Shown piece by piece: positions 36,097 to 45,705 of a stretch of DNA of 64,000 nt. Location of the stretch: NCBI GenBank assembly GCA_963666295.1, contig OY762707.1, forward strand, positions 682,001-746,000, read 5' to 3'. The DNA comes from QZKY01 sp963666295 (GTDB lineage: Bacteria > Pseudomonadota > Gammaproteobacteria > Burkholderiales > Burkholderiaceae_D). Every line of letters starts with the position of its first letter. Position 1 is the stretch's first letter. Position numbers and translations under genes: made by a program. Under the pieces are notes generated by a model. That model did not search any database, had not been told where the DNA came from, and saw only the letters and a program-made list of their open reading frames with translations.

Positions 36097-38736
36097 ATGC
36101 AAGAAAAATACACGCCAGCCACCGTTGAACAATCCGCACAGGATCACTGGAAAGACATCAATGCGTTCAAGGCCGTAGAAAATGACCCGCGCTTCCCGAA
36201 AGGCAAGTTTTACGCCTGCTCGATGCTGCCCTATCCATCCGGCCGCCTGCACATGGGCCACGTGCGCAATTACACCATCAATGACGTGATGTACCGCTAT
36301 CTGCGCATGAATGGTTACAACGTGCTGATGCCGATGGGCTGGGATGCATTCGGCATGCCGGCTGAAAACGCCGCAATGGCGAACCAGGTGCCGCCTGCCG
36401 AATGGACGTATGCCAACATCGAACATATGCGCGGGCAAATGGAATCGATGGGCCTGGCGATTGACTGGTCGCGTGAAATGACGGCCTGCAGACCGGACTA
36501 CTACAAGTGGAACCAGTGGATGTTCCTCAAGATGCTGGAAAAAGGCATCGTCTACCAGAAAACCGGCACCGTGAACTGGGACCCGATCGACCAGACCGTG
36601 CTGGCTAATGAGCAGGTCATCGACGGACGCGGCTGGCGTTCCGGCGCGCTGATCGAAAAGCGCGAAATCCCGATGTATTACGCCCGCATCACCAATTATG
36701 CGGAAGAATTGCTGAGTGAAGTAGAAGACGGTCTGCCCGGCTGGCCGGAACGTGTGCGTACCATGCAAACCAACTGGATCGGGCGCTCGACCGGCGTGCG
36801 CTTCGCCTTCACGCACGACATAAAGGATACCGATGGCAACTTGATTCATGGCGGCAAAATGTGGGTCTTCACAACCCGTGCCGACACCATCATGGGCGTC
36901 ACCTTCTGCGCGGTGGCACCGGAACATGCGCTGGCCACCCATGCCGCAAGAGATAACCGGGAACTCGCCGCCTTCATTGAAGAGTGCAAACAAGGCAGCG
37001 TCATCGAAGCTGACATGGAAACGATGGAAAAGAAAGGCATGCCAACCGGCCTGTTCGTTACCCATCCGCTCACCGGCGAGCAGGTAGAAGTCTGGGTCGG
37101 CAATTACGTGCTGATGGCTTATGGCGATGGCGCGGTCATGGCCGTACCTGCGCATGACGAGCGCGACTTTGAGTTTGCCCAGAAATACAACTTGCCGATC
37201 AAGCAAGTCATCGACGTGGACGGCAAGGAATTCTCCTCCGACGGCTGGCAGGGCTGGTACGAAGACAAGGAAAACGGGCGCTGCATCGCTTCCGGCAAAT
37301 ACGACGGGCTGGATTTCCAGGCTGCCGTCGATGCCATCGCGGCCGACCTGTCCGCCAAAGGGCTAGGCGAGAAAAAAATTACTTACCGCCTGCATGACTG
37401 GGGTATCTCGCGCCAGCGCTATTGGGGCACGCCGATTCCGATCATCCACTGCGACACGTGCGGCGCGGTCCCGGTGCCGGAAAAAGATTTGCCGGTCGTA
37501 CTACCGGAAGACTGCGTGCCGGATGGCAGCGGCAACCCGCTCAATCAGCATGAAGCCTTCCTGAAGGTCGATTGCCCGCTGTGCGGCAAGCCGTCGCGCC
37601 GCGAAACCGACACCATGGATACCTTCGTCGATTCCTGCTGGTACTACATGCGCTATTGCTCGCCCGGCTCGAACGACAGCATGGTGGATGAGCGCAACAA
37701 TTACTGGATGCCGATGGACCAGTACATCGGCGGCATCGAGCATGCGGTCATGCACTTGCTGTACGCGCGTTTCTGGACCAAGGTCATGCGCGACCTCGGC
37801 CTGGTGCAGTTCGACGAACCCTTCGTCAAGCTGCTCACGCAGGGCATGGTGCTCAATGAAACCTATTATCGCGAAGATGAAGCCGGGCGAAAAATCTGGT
37901 TCAACCCGGAAGAAGTGGAACTGGAAACCGACGATCGTGGTCGCCCTTCCGCTGCCAAGCTGATAACCGATGGCCAACCGGTTCAGATCGGCGGCATCGA
38001 AAAAATGGCCAAATCCAAGAACAACGGCATTGATCCGCAAGCCATCATCGACCAGTACGGCGCCGATACCGCGCGCGTATTCACGATGTTTGCCTCGCCA
38101 CCAGAACAAACGCTGGAATGGTCCGGCACCGGCGTCGAAGGCGCGCACCGCTATCTGCGCCGCGTCTGGAACTACGCGCTGAACAATGCGACGCGTATTG
38201 ATCCCGCCGCAAAAGTTGACAACACGGCCCTGAATGAAGCGCAAAAAACCGTGCGTCGTACCATTCATCGCACGTTGCAGCAAGCCAACAACGATTATCA
38301 GCGCATCCAGTACAACACCATCGTGTCCGCCTGCATGATCATGCTGAACACGCTGGAAGAGGCACAAAGCGACGACTCGGCAGCAAACGCTACCGTCATT
38401 AGCGAAGGCATGGCCATCTTCCTGCGCACGCTGAACCCGATTGCACCGCACATCACGCATGTACTGTGGGAAGAACTCGGCTTTGCAAAGGAAATGGGCG
38501 ATATTCTGAATGCGCCCTGGCCGCAAGTTGACCCAGCCGCACTGGAGCAGAACGAAATCCGAATGGTGATACAAGTCAATGGCAAGCTGCGTGGCGAGAT
38601 CACCATCTCCAAGAACGCAGACAAGGCCACGATTGAAGCCGCGGCACTCGCCAACGAAAGTGCACAAAAATTCATTGTCGGCACGCCGAAACGCGTGATT
38701 GTTGTGCCTGGAAAACTGGTTAATATTGTTGTCTAG
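36097..38736 (+). CDS. leuS: Leucyl-tRNA synthetase
   Basis: 879 residues from ATG 36097 (MQEKYTPATVEQSAQDHW). The class I HIGH-type motif is PYPSGRLHMGHVRNY. The CP1 editing domain has TTRADTIMGVTFCAVAPEH and MAVPAHDERDFEFA. Active-site DWGISRQRYWGTPIPI is present. The KMSKS motif reads KMAKS (IEKMAKSKNNGIDP). The C-terminal anticodon and LeuRS-specific domains are complete. It heads leuS-lptE-holA. Confidence 0.97.
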   Translation: MQEKYTPATVEQSAQDHWKDINAFKAVENDPRFPKGKFYACSMLPYPSGRLHMGHVRNYTINDVMYRYLRMNGYNVLMPMGWDAFGMPAENAAMANQVPPAEWTYANIEHMRGQMESMGLAIDWSREMTACRPDYYKWNQWMFLKMLEKGIVYQKTGTVNWDPIDQTVLANEQVIDGRGWRSGALIEKREIPMYYARITNYAEELLSEVEDGLPGWPERVRTMQTNWIGRSTGVRFAFTHDIKDTDGNLIHGGKMWVFTTRADTIMGVTFCAVAPEHALATHAARDNRELAAFIEECKQGSVIEADMETMEKKGMPTGLFVTHPLTGEQVEVWVGNYVLMAYGDGAVMAVPAHDERDFEFAQKYNLPIKQVIDVDGKEFSSDGWQGWYEDKENGRCIASGKYDGLDFQAAVDAIAADLSAKGLGEKKITYRLHDWGISRQRYWGTPIPIIHCDTCGAVPVPEKDLPVVLPEDCVPDGSGNPLNQHEAFLKVDCPLCGKPSRRETDTMDTFVDSCWYYMRYCSPGSNDSMVDERNNYWMPMDQYIGGIEHAVMHLLYARFWTKVMRDLGLVQFDEPFVKLLTQGMVLNETYYREDEAGRKIWFNPEEVELETDDRGRPSAAKLITDGQPVQIGGIEKMAKSKNNGIDPQAIIDQYGADTARVFTMFASPPEQTLEWSGTGVEGAHRYLRRVWNYALNNATRIDPAAKVDNTALNEAQKTVRRTIHRTLQQANNDYQRIQYNTIVSACMIMLNTLEEAQSDDSAANATVISEGMAIFLRTLNPIAPHITHVLWEELGFAKEMGDILNAPWPQVDPAALEQNEIRMVIQVNGKLRGEITISKNADKATIEAAALANESAQKFIVGTPKRVIVVPGKLVNIVV

Positions 38737-38765
38737 GAATGGTCGAATTACAAACAGGAGTTCCG

Positions 38766-39284
38766 ATGAAACGCCAAACTGCCCTCACCCGTCTTGCCAT
38801 CCTCCTGGTAACCGTGATGCTGACCGCCTGCGGCTTCCACCTGCGCGGCTCTGCCCTGCATGATGACATGCCATTTCAAAGCATCTACATAACAGGCTTT
38901 GCGGACAGTTCGTCCGTCGGCATGGAATTGAAGCGCAGCCTGCAGGCGGGCGGCACGACTATCGCGACGGACAGAAAAACGGCAGAAGTCGTCATGAACG
39001 TGCTCTCCGACAAGAAAAAAAGAAACATCCTGTCACTGAATGCGCAAGGGCGCGTCCGTGAATACGAGCTGGCCCATTCACTACGCTTTCGCGTGCTTGA
39101 TGCCCAGGGCAGCGTCGTCCTGTCTCCCACAACCATCATACAAAAACGCAAATTCAACTATACCGAATCGGAAGCACTGGCACGCGTCAATGAACAGGAA
39201 ACGCTTTATCAGGACATGCAAAGCGATCTGGTGCAGCAAATTCTGCGCCACCTGAGCGCCCTCAAACTGAACAAAACGAACTAA
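38766..39284 (+). CDS. lptE: LPS-assembly lipoprotein LptE
   Basis: 172 residues from ATG 38766, which has AGGAG before it; an upstream start at 38739 has none. Lipobox LTAC then GFHLRGS, the typical start of mature LptE. It plugs LptD in the outer membrane for LPS insertion. leuS-lptE-holA is the common proteobacterial order; holA follows after 3 bp. Confidence 0.93.
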   Translation: MKRQTALTRLAILLVTVMLTACGFHLRGSALHDDMPFQSIYITGFADSSSVGMELKRSLQAGGTTIATDRKTAEVVMNVLSDKKKRNILSLNAQGRVREYELAHSLRFRVLDAQGSVVLSPTTIIQKRKFNYTESEALARVNEQETLYQDMQSDLVQQILRHLSALKLNKTN

Positions 39285-39287
39285 GCC

Positions 39288-40304
39288 ATGCAATTGCGGC
39301 TGGACGCACTCGACAATCACCTGCGGCAACCGCTCTCCCCGCTGTATGTCATTACCAGCGACGAGCACCTGCTGGCGCAAGAAGCGAGCGACAAAATACG
39401 TCAGGCTGCCCGCACGCAAGGGTTTACAGAACGTGACGTGTTGACAGTCACCCGCAGCTTTCGCTGGAACGAATTGCAGACATCCGGCCAGTCCATGTCC
39501 CTGTTTGGCGACAAGAAGCTGATCGAACTCCGCATACCGACCGGCAAGCCAGGCAAAGAGGGCAGTCAGGCACTCCAGCAGTGCGCGTCAGAAGCCAACA
39601 CGGACACCGTCACACTGATTACCCTGCCCGCACTCGACTGGCAGACCAAAAAAGCCGCCTGGGTCGGCGCATTGCAAAAAAATGCCGTATACATCGACAT
39701 CCCGCTAGTGACGCGCCAGCAACTCCCTGCATGGATTTCCAGCCGCCTCACCGCCCAAGGACAGCACGCTGTCCGAGAAGGCATCGAATTCATTGTAGAC
39801 CGGACCGAAGGCAATTTGCTGGCCGCCCATCAGGAAATCCAGAAACTTGGTCTGCTCTACCCAGAGGGAAATATCAGTATTGAGCAGATTCAAGAAGCGG
39901 TGCTCAATGTTGCCCGTTACGACGTCTTCAAACTCAGTGAAGCCATGCTTGCTGGCGATACGACACGACTGGTGCGCATGCTGGAAGGCCTGAAAGGCGA
40001 GGGCGAACCGTTGCCACTCGTATTGTGGGCAGTTTCGGACGAGATCCGCACCCTGCTCAAGCTGCGCGCTGGCCTGGATCAAGGCCGCCCCTTCAGTACG
40101 TTGTGCAAGGAAAACCGCATATGGGGTCCGCGTGAAAGGCTAATGGGTTCTGCCCTGCAACGCCTGAACCTGAATACGCTCAAAAACGCGCAACAGGATG
40201 CGGCGCAAATCGACAAACTGATCAAGGGTCTGCGCGCCGACACCTTTATTGGCGATGCGTGGGACGCGCTATTGCAACTGGGGCTGAAAGTCGCAAGCCA
40301 CTAG
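39288..40304 (+). CDS. holA: DNA polymerase III delta subunit
   Basis: 338 residues, normal length. The clamp-loader delta fold has PLYVITSDEHLLAQEASDKIR at the N-terminus, FGDKKLIELRIPTGKPG and the lid GNLLAAHQEIQKLGLL. It opens the beta clamp in the gamma complex. Confidence 0.95.
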   Translation: MQLRLDALDNHLRQPLSPLYVITSDEHLLAQEASDKIRQAARTQGFTERDVLTVTRSFRWNELQTSGQSMSLFGDKKLIELRIPTGKPGKEGSQALQQCASEANTDTVTLITLPALDWQTKKAAWVGALQKNAVYIDIPLVTRQQLPAWISSRLTAQGQHAVREGIEFIVDRTEGNLLAAHQEIQKLGLLYPEGNISIEQIQEAVLNVARYDVFKLSEAMLAGDTTRLVRMLEGLKGEGEPLPLVLWAVSDEIRTLLKLRAGLDQGRPFSTLCKENRIWGPRERLMGSALQRLNLNTLKNAQQDAAQIDKLIKGLRADTFIGDAWDALLQLGLKVASH

Positions 40305-40336
40305 CCTCTTGCGGTACCTAAGCCTTTGAATCAAAG

Positions 40337-40342
40337 TATAAT
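40337..40342 (+). promoter_or_regulatory. Perfect -10 hexamer upstream of the small membrane protein gene
   Basis: TATAAT lies 63 bases before ATG 40405, in an AT-rich gap after holA. No good -35 is seen, so this is a candidate only. Confidence 0.35.
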
Positions 40343-40404
40343 ATTTTCGTAATCAACAAACTTTTCAATGATCAAACTTACGTTTTTCATAAACGAGGTT
40401 CTCC

Positions 40405-40668
40405 ATGCAAGACCAGAAAACAAACGAAACACCCGCACAAGCAGCATCGCCGATCATCAACGCTTCCGCATCACCTATTGTGGACTCCCCTATCATTGGC
40501 GGCTCGCCCATCATCAATGCCGGTGAAACGCAAGTATATGAAGAGGTCACATGCGGCTGTTCCGCATCGATCCCCGCCGGATCGCGCCTGTTTTTCATGA
40601 AGCTGGTAGGCGTCATGATAGCTGTAGGCGGCCTCATCATGTTTGGCATCCTCAAGTTACTGGACTAG
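40405..40668 (+). CDS. Small membrane protein with SPII repeats (unrecognised)
   Basis: 87 residues. The N-terminal half carries repeated SPI units: ASPIINAS, ASPIVDS, PIIGG and SPIINAG. A CGCS pair of Cys follows. The C-terminus is one hydrophobic segment (FFMKLVGVMIAVGGLIMFGIL) ending LLD. No signal peptide cleavage site; it is probably a tail-anchored inner-membrane protein. An AGGTT ribosome site and a TATAAT upstream support expression. It sits between holA and proA. Function unknown. Confidence 0.6.
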   Translation: MQDQKTNETPAQAASPIINASASPIVDSPIIGGSPIINAGETQVYEEVTCGCSASIPAGSRLFFMKLVGVMIAVGGLIMFGILKLLD

Positions 40669-40762
40669 CGCTGACCAACAACACCGCCGTATTTCGGCGA
40701 ATTTGCGCGCCTTGCCGGCGCGCTTGCCATATACAAACAAACCATTTCTGAAAAACAAAATC

Positions 40763-42028
40763 ATGGACATTCAAAACTACATGACTGAAGTCGGGCAGCG
40801 CGCCCGCCAGGCATCGCGCGCCATGTCAAAAGCCGACACCCACACCAAGAATCAGGCGCTGGCCTTGATTGCCGCCGCCATCAGACGCGATGCCGCCATC
40901 TTGCGCGAAGCGAATGAAAAAGACCTCGCCGCCGCGCGTGAAAACGGACTGGAACCGGCGCTACTGGACCGTCTGACACTCACCGAAAAAGGCATTGCCA
41001 CCATGGCCGAGGGACTGGAGCAAATCATCGCCCTGCCCGATCCGATTGGTGAGACCACCAACCTGCGTTACCGCCCGACTGGCATCCAGGTCGGCCAGAT
41101 GCGCGTCCCGCTGGGGGTGATCGGCATCATTTACGAAGCGCGTCCGAACGTCACCGTCGATGCGGCCGGTCTGTGCATCAAGAGCGGCAACGCCACCATT
41201 CTGCGCGGCGGCTCCGAAGCCATCAACTGCAACCAGGCGCTCGCCAAGCTGGTGCGCGAAGGTCTGGCCGGTGCCGGCTTGCCGGAACATGCTGTGCAAG
41301 TTGTGGAAACCACCGACCGCGCCGCCGTCGGCGCCATGATCACCATGCCGGAGTACGTGGACGTGATCGTGCCGCGTGGCGGCAAAGGGCTGATCGAACG
41401 CCTGATGAAGGATTCGCGCGTTCCGATGATCAAGCATCTGGACGGCATCTGCCACGTCTATATCGACGACCAGGCCAACATCGACATGGCGCAGCGCATC
41501 GCATTCAACGCCAAATGCCAGCGCTATGGCACCTGCAACACGATGGAAACGCTGCTGGTCGCACGCGACATCGCTGCGAACGTCCTGCCACCATTGGCCA
41601 ACCTGTACGCCGCCGAAAACGTCGAACTGCGCGCCTGCGAAGAATCCATGCTTCTGCTAAACGGCTACGCCAATCTGGTCGCCGCCACTGAAGAAGACTG
41701 GAAAACCGAATACCTCGCCCCAATTCTTGCCGTGCGCATCGTGGACGGGCTGGACCAAGCGATTGACCACATCAACACGTACTCGTCGCAACACACCGAC
41801 ACCATCGTGACCGAGAGCTACAGCAAGTCGCTGCGCTTCATGCGTGAGGTCGATTCATCATCCGTCATGGTGAATGCTTCGACCCGCTTTGCCGATGGTT
41901 TTGAATACGGCCTCGGCGCGGAAATCGGCATCTCGAACGACAAGCTGCACGCCCGCGGCCCAGTCGGTCTTGAAGGGCTGACCTCGGTGAAATATGTCGT
42001 GTTCGGGCACGGTGAGGTGCGTACATAA
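40763..42028 (+). CDS. proA: Gamma-glutamyl phosphate reductase
   Basis: 421 residues from ATG 40763 (MDIQNYMTEVGQRAR); a longer frame from 40643 overlaps the small protein gene. The ALDH-like fold has IGVIYEARPNVTVDAAGL-type GVIGIIYEARPNVTVD, LRGGSEAINCN, and the catalytic Cys in NAKCQRYGTCNTMETLL. It makes glutamate semialdehyde for proline. Confidence 0.96.
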   Translation: MDIQNYMTEVGQRARQASRAMSKADTHTKNQALALIAAAIRRDAAILREANEKDLAAARENGLEPALLDRLTLTEKGIATMAEGLEQIIALPDPIGETTNLRYRPTGIQVGQMRVPLGVIGIIYEARPNVTVDAAGLCIKSGNATILRGGSEAINCNQALAKLVREGLAGAGLPEHAVQVVETTDRAAVGAMITMPEYVDVIVPRGGKGLIERLMKDSRVPMIKHLDGICHVYIDDQANIDMAQRIAFNAKCQRYGTCNTMETLLVARDIAANVLPPLANLYAAENVELRACEESMLLLNGYANLVAATEEDWKTEYLAPILAVRIVDGLDQAIDHINTYSSQHTDTIVTESYSKSLRFMREVDSSSVMVNASTRFADGFEYGLGAEIGISNDKLHARGPVGLEGLTSVKYVVFGHGEVRT

Positions 42029-42044
42029 ACAACGATTTCTGTCG

Positions 42045-42062
42045 TGCCAGCGCAGGCTGGCA
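42045..42062. repeat. Short hairpin of dispersed-repeat style downstream of proA
   Basis: TGCCAGC, loop GCAG, GCTGGCA, followed by TCCAGTGACG. This is the look of short REP-like sequences common between proteobacterial genes; copy number is unknown from one window. Confidence 0.4.
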
Positions 42063-42209
42063 TCCAGTGACGTTATATAGAAAAGCCAAGTCGCTGGGCC
42101 ACTGTCTATGCTGTGGCAACGACAAAACAGGATTGTTTTTTCCAACCTGCAATTAAAACCCGGTTCGCATACAAATCAGGCGAAGCGGAAAATGGACTAA
42201 AGGTTCCCC

Positions 42210-43421
42210 ATGAATAAATCATTTTCTTATTTCTGCCCCTGTCCCCGCGGACTCGAAGAAGCCCTCGCCGAAGAGCTGAACGAAATCGCCGAGCGCAGCA
42301 CCACGCTGAAAGTACATAACCACGTACCGGGCGGCGTGCATTGCAGCGGCACGCTACAAGATGCCATGCGCATGAACCTGCATTCTCGCATCGCCTCGCG
42401 GGTGCTGCTGCGCATCGCGCAAGGGAATTACCGCAACGAAGACGACATCTACCGTCTCGCGCTCGCGCAAAAATGGGAAGACTGGTTTGATGTCGATTGC
42501 ACGATCCGCGTTGATCTCACCGCAATTAAATCCCCTTTGCGCAGCCTCGAATTTACGACGCTGAAAATCAAGGATGGCGCGTGCGACCACTTCCGTGAGC
42601 GCTTCGGCCAGCGCCCATCGGTCGATACAAAAATGCCGGACATGCGCATCTTCGCCTTTGTTGATGCACGCACCGCGACACTCTACCTCGACACCACCGG
42701 CGAAGCCCTGTTCAAGCGTGGCTGGCGCGAAGAAAAAGGCAATGCCCCACTACGCGAAAACCTCGCTGCCGGCCTCTTGCGGCTGGCGGGCTGGAAACCG
42801 GGCATGGTGCTGTTCGACCCGATGTGCGGCTCCGGCACCATTCTGGCTGAAGCCGCGCAAATGCTGACTGGCATTCCACCGGGTGCAAAACGCCGCTTTG
42901 CGTTTGAAAGATTTATTGGTTTCAACCAGAGTGAATGGCAAATGATCAAGGGCGATTTCAAGCCCAATCCACTGCCGACCACACCCACTATTTTCGGCAG
43001 CGACATTTCGGGCGACATGATTGCCATGGCGCGCCACAACCTGCAAAGAGCGGGCGTGATAATCGACATTCCGCTCAAGCAAATCGAAGCGCAGGAAGTG
43101 CAGCCACCATGCGACACGCCCGGCATCATCCTGACCAATCCGCCCTATGGCGAACGCATTACCGTACGAGGCGACCGCTCATTATCTGACGATGACATGG
43201 TGGCAACGTTCTACAACGCCTTTGGCAACACACTCAAGCAGCGCTTTTCAGGCTGGAAAGTCTGCCTGTTTACCGGCGATATGAAAGCACCAAAGATGAT
43301 GCGCCTCAAAGAAGCGCGCAAGACCCCGCTTTACAATGGCGCCATTGAATGTCGACTATTTCGGTTCGACATGGTGACCGGATTCAACCGACGCGAAAAA
43401 GCGGTGCCCAAACCGGGTTAA
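42210..43421 (+). CDS. THUMP-domain rRNA guanine-N2 methyltransferase (RlmL-type)
   Basis: 403 residues. The N-terminal ferredoxin-like/THUMP region (about 1-165) begins FSYFCPCPRGLEEALAEEL. The methyltransferase has PLRENLAAGLLRLAGW, FDPMCGSGTILAEAA and catalytic NPPYGER. It corresponds to the N-terminal half of E. coli RlmL, which methylates G2445 of 23S rRNA; the RlmK half is not fused, as is usual in betaproteobacteria. rlmL is the likely gene name. Confidence 0.85.
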   Translation: MNKSFSYFCPCPRGLEEALAEELNEIAERSTTLKVHNHVPGGVHCSGTLQDAMRMNLHSRIASRVLLRIAQGNYRNEDDIYRLALAQKWEDWFDVDCTIRVDLTAIKSPLRSLEFTTLKIKDGACDHFRERFGQRPSVDTKMPDMRIFAFVDARTATLYLDTTGEALFKRGWREEKGNAPLRENLAAGLLRLAGWKPGMVLFDPMCGSGTILAEAAQMLTGIPPGAKRRFAFERFIGFNQSEWQMIKGDFKPNPLPTTPTIFGSDISGDMIAMARHNLQRAGVIIDIPLKQIEAQEVQPPCDTPGIILTNPPYGERITVRGDRSLSDDDMVATFYNAFGNTLKQRFSGWKVCLFTGDMKAPKMMRLKEARKTPLYNGAIECRLFRFDMVTGFNRREKAVPKPG

Positions 43422-43465
43422 ACAACACACCGACGGCGGGCATGACAAATCAAATGGAGAAAAGC

Positions 43466-43936
43466 ATGCCCGACCAAAATTCCCAGCTCGAGGAAATCAG
43501 AAAACTATTGGACTCGCAGCTTGAAGGTGTACTCGCTTCGCTGCATAACCAACAGCCTTACACCAATCTGATGACGTTTGCGCACACGCCTGATCTTAAA
43601 AAACTGATCATCGCCACCAAACGAAACACGCAAAAATTCAAAAACTTACAAACCAACCCACAGGTTTCTTTTCTGGTCGACAACCGCACCAACACCCCAT
43701 CCGACTACCAGCATGCCACCGCGATCTCTGCCATTGGCAAGGTCGTCGAACTGGAAGGCGAGCATTACGACATTGCCAAGGACATGTTTCTGGAACGCCT
43801 GCCCCAGCTACGCAGCTTCATGCATGGCGAAAACTGCACGCTGATGGCGATAAGCGTGGATCACTATTTTCTGGTCAGCCAGTTTCACGACCTGAAACGT
43901 CTGGATATGCACAGCGTAAAGCCATTGTCCACTTGA
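43466..43936 (+). CDS. PNPOx-fold (pyridoxamine 5'-phosphate oxidase-like) protein
   Basis: 156 residues from ATG 43466, which has GGAGA before it; longer in-frame starts overlap the upstream gene. A split-barrel flavin-binding fold is suggested by GVLASLHNQQPYTNLMTFAHTP (in two pieces) and ATKRNTQKFKNLQTNPQVSFLV. The N-terminal half of heme-utilisation HugZ proteins is similar. No catalytic residues can be assigned. It probably shares a transcript with the flanking methyltransferases. Confidence 0.75.
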   Translation: MPDQNSQLEEIRKLLDSQLEGVLASLHNQQPYTNLMTFAHTPDLKKLIIATKRNTQKFKNLQTNPQVSFLVDNRTNTPSDYQHATAISAIGKVVELEGEHYDIAKDMFLERLPQLRSFMHGENCTLMAISVDHYFLVSQFHDLKRLDMHSVKPLST

Positions 43937-44012
43937 CCTCACACGCTCCTGCGATGGAAAATTTCATGGGGAAACCTCTGCATGACTCCACCAACCCATT
44001 ACAGGACACGCG

Positions 44013-45548
44013 ATGAACGACTGGACGGACGGTTACATCAACAACATTCCCTACACCTACGGCTATTTCAATGCCTTCAACCCGTTACGCGTCAAACTTG
44101 CACTGCTCAATGCCGGACTGGCCGCACCAGAAATCCGTACTGCCTGCGAACTCGGCTTCGGGCAGGGCATGAGCATCAACATCATCGCCGCTGCATCCGG
44201 CATTGAGTGGCACGGCACCGATTTCAACCCAGCACAGGCCGTTTTCGCGCAAGAAGTTGCTACAGCCTCCGGCTCTGGCGCACAACTGCACGAAGACACC
44301 TTCGCCGATTTTTGTGCCCATTCCGACTTGCCGGATTTCGACTTTATCGGCCTGCACGGCATTTGGTCGTGGGTGAGCGGGGCAAACCGCACAATCATCG
44401 TCAATTTCGCACGCCGCAAGCTCAAGCCTGGCGGCGTACTCTACCTCGGCTACAACACAAACATCGGCTGGGCCGCGTTGTCACCACTGCGCGACTTGCT
44501 GGTCGGCCATGCCGAAACCATGAGTGCGCCGGGAACCGACATCGCACGACGCCTGGATGCCGCGCTCGACTTTGCCGAAAAACTGCTCGCAGCCAACACC
44601 CGATACGGGCGCGCCAACCCGAACGTACTGGAACGGCTGAAGCGCATGAAAAAGCAGGATCGCCACTATCTGGTGCATGAACTCCTGAACCGCGACTGGG
44701 AGCCCATGAACTTTTCGGACGTGGCGCAATTGCTTGACGAAGCCAAACTAAACTACGGCTGCTCTAGCGCCCTATTGCATCATATTGATGCGCTGAACCT
44801 GACGGTCGAGCAGCAAACGATGTTGCGCGACCTTCCTGATTTGAACTTCCGGGAAAACGTACGCGACATGATGACCAACAACCAGTTTCGGCGCGACTAC
44901 TGGATCAAGGGCGCACGCAAGCTCAGCCCGCAAGAGCGTCTCGACGCGCTACGCGCGATGCGCTTCATACTGCTCACGCCGCGCGAAAAAGTCACGTTCA
45001 AGGCCAAGGGCGCGTTGGGAGAAGGCGCGCTACACGAAAACGTGCATGCCCCGATTGTCGATTTCCTGGCCGACCATCAACCACACACATTTGCCGAAAT
45101 CGAACAGGTCGCCATCGACCACGGCGCTCCCGCCGTGCAGGCGCAACAAGCTATCCTCACCCTCACCGGCGCGGGTAATCTGGCACCGGTGCAGGACGAC
45201 ACCACCATCGAACAGGCTCGCCCGATCACCGACAAGCTCAACCGCCACCTGCTTGAACGCGCCCGCTACTCCAGCAGCATCGGCACGCTCGCCAGCCCGG
45301 TAACCGGCGGTGGTGCGACGGTCGAGCGCACGCACCAGCTCTTTTTGCTAGCGCGTACGCAAGGACATACCACACCAGCCGAATGGGGCGCTTTCGCGCA
45401 ACAAGCCTACACCGCGCAAAATCAAGGGGTTCAAAGAGGCAATGAAAGCTTCACCGAACCGGAGGCGCTGAAAGCGGAACTGATCCGCCAGGCGGAAGAG
45501 TTTGCCGAAGAAAGATTGTCGTTACTGGAAGTGCTACAAGTGACATGA
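44013..45548 (+). CDS. SAM-dependent methyltransferase with methyltransferase regulatory domain
   Basis: 511 residues. The N-terminal class I fold has CELGFGQGMSINIIAAAS (SAM loop), HGTDFNPAQAVFA and FDFIGLHGIWSWVS, ending near residue 200. A central all-helical region about 200-340 fits the MethyTransf_Reg domain, and a C-terminal winged-helix-like part follows. The ribosome site is ACAGGA. The target is unknown; such proteins are often near envelope or surface-polysaccharide genes. Here it follows the PNPOx-fold gene and precedes a small gene. Confidence 0.8.
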   Translation: MNDWTDGYINNIPYTYGYFNAFNPLRVKLALLNAGLAAPEIRTACELGFGQGMSINIIAAASGIEWHGTDFNPAQAVFAQEVATASGSGAQLHEDTFADFCAHSDLPDFDFIGLHGIWSWVSGANRTIIVNFARRKLKPGGVLYLGYNTNIGWAALSPLRDLLVGHAETMSAPGTDIARRLDAALDFAEKLLAANTRYGRANPNVLERLKRMKKQDRHYLVHELLNRDWEPMNFSDVAQLLDEAKLNYGCSSALLHHIDALNLTVEQQTMLRDLPDLNFRENVRDMMTNNQFRRDYWIKGARKLSPQERLDALRAMRFILLTPREKVTFKAKGALGEGALHENVHAPIVDFLADHQPHTFAEIEQVAIDHGAPAVQAQQAILTLTGAGNLAPVQDDTTIEQARPITDKLNRHLLERARYSSSIGTLASPVTGGGATVERTHQLFLLARTQGHTTPAEWGAFAQQAYTAQNQGVQRGNESFTEPEALKAELIRQAEEFAEERLSLLEVLQVT

Positions 45549-45705
45549 CCTGAAATCAGACTTAAGGCACAGTTATTGCATTTTTAAGTTAAACTCCCCA
45601 AGTTTTTCCCTTGGCATGAACGCATGAAAAGGGCAAATGGTTTACCGAGCAACATGGCGGCAGCCGGTTTTCACATCCGCTACGTCAACGTGAGAGAGCA
45701 TAGTT

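Noticed and set aside
36076..38667. Long antisense ORFs of 376 and 388 codons within leuS
   Set aside because: They are shadows of a strongly biased gene; leuS has all its motifs on the plus strand.
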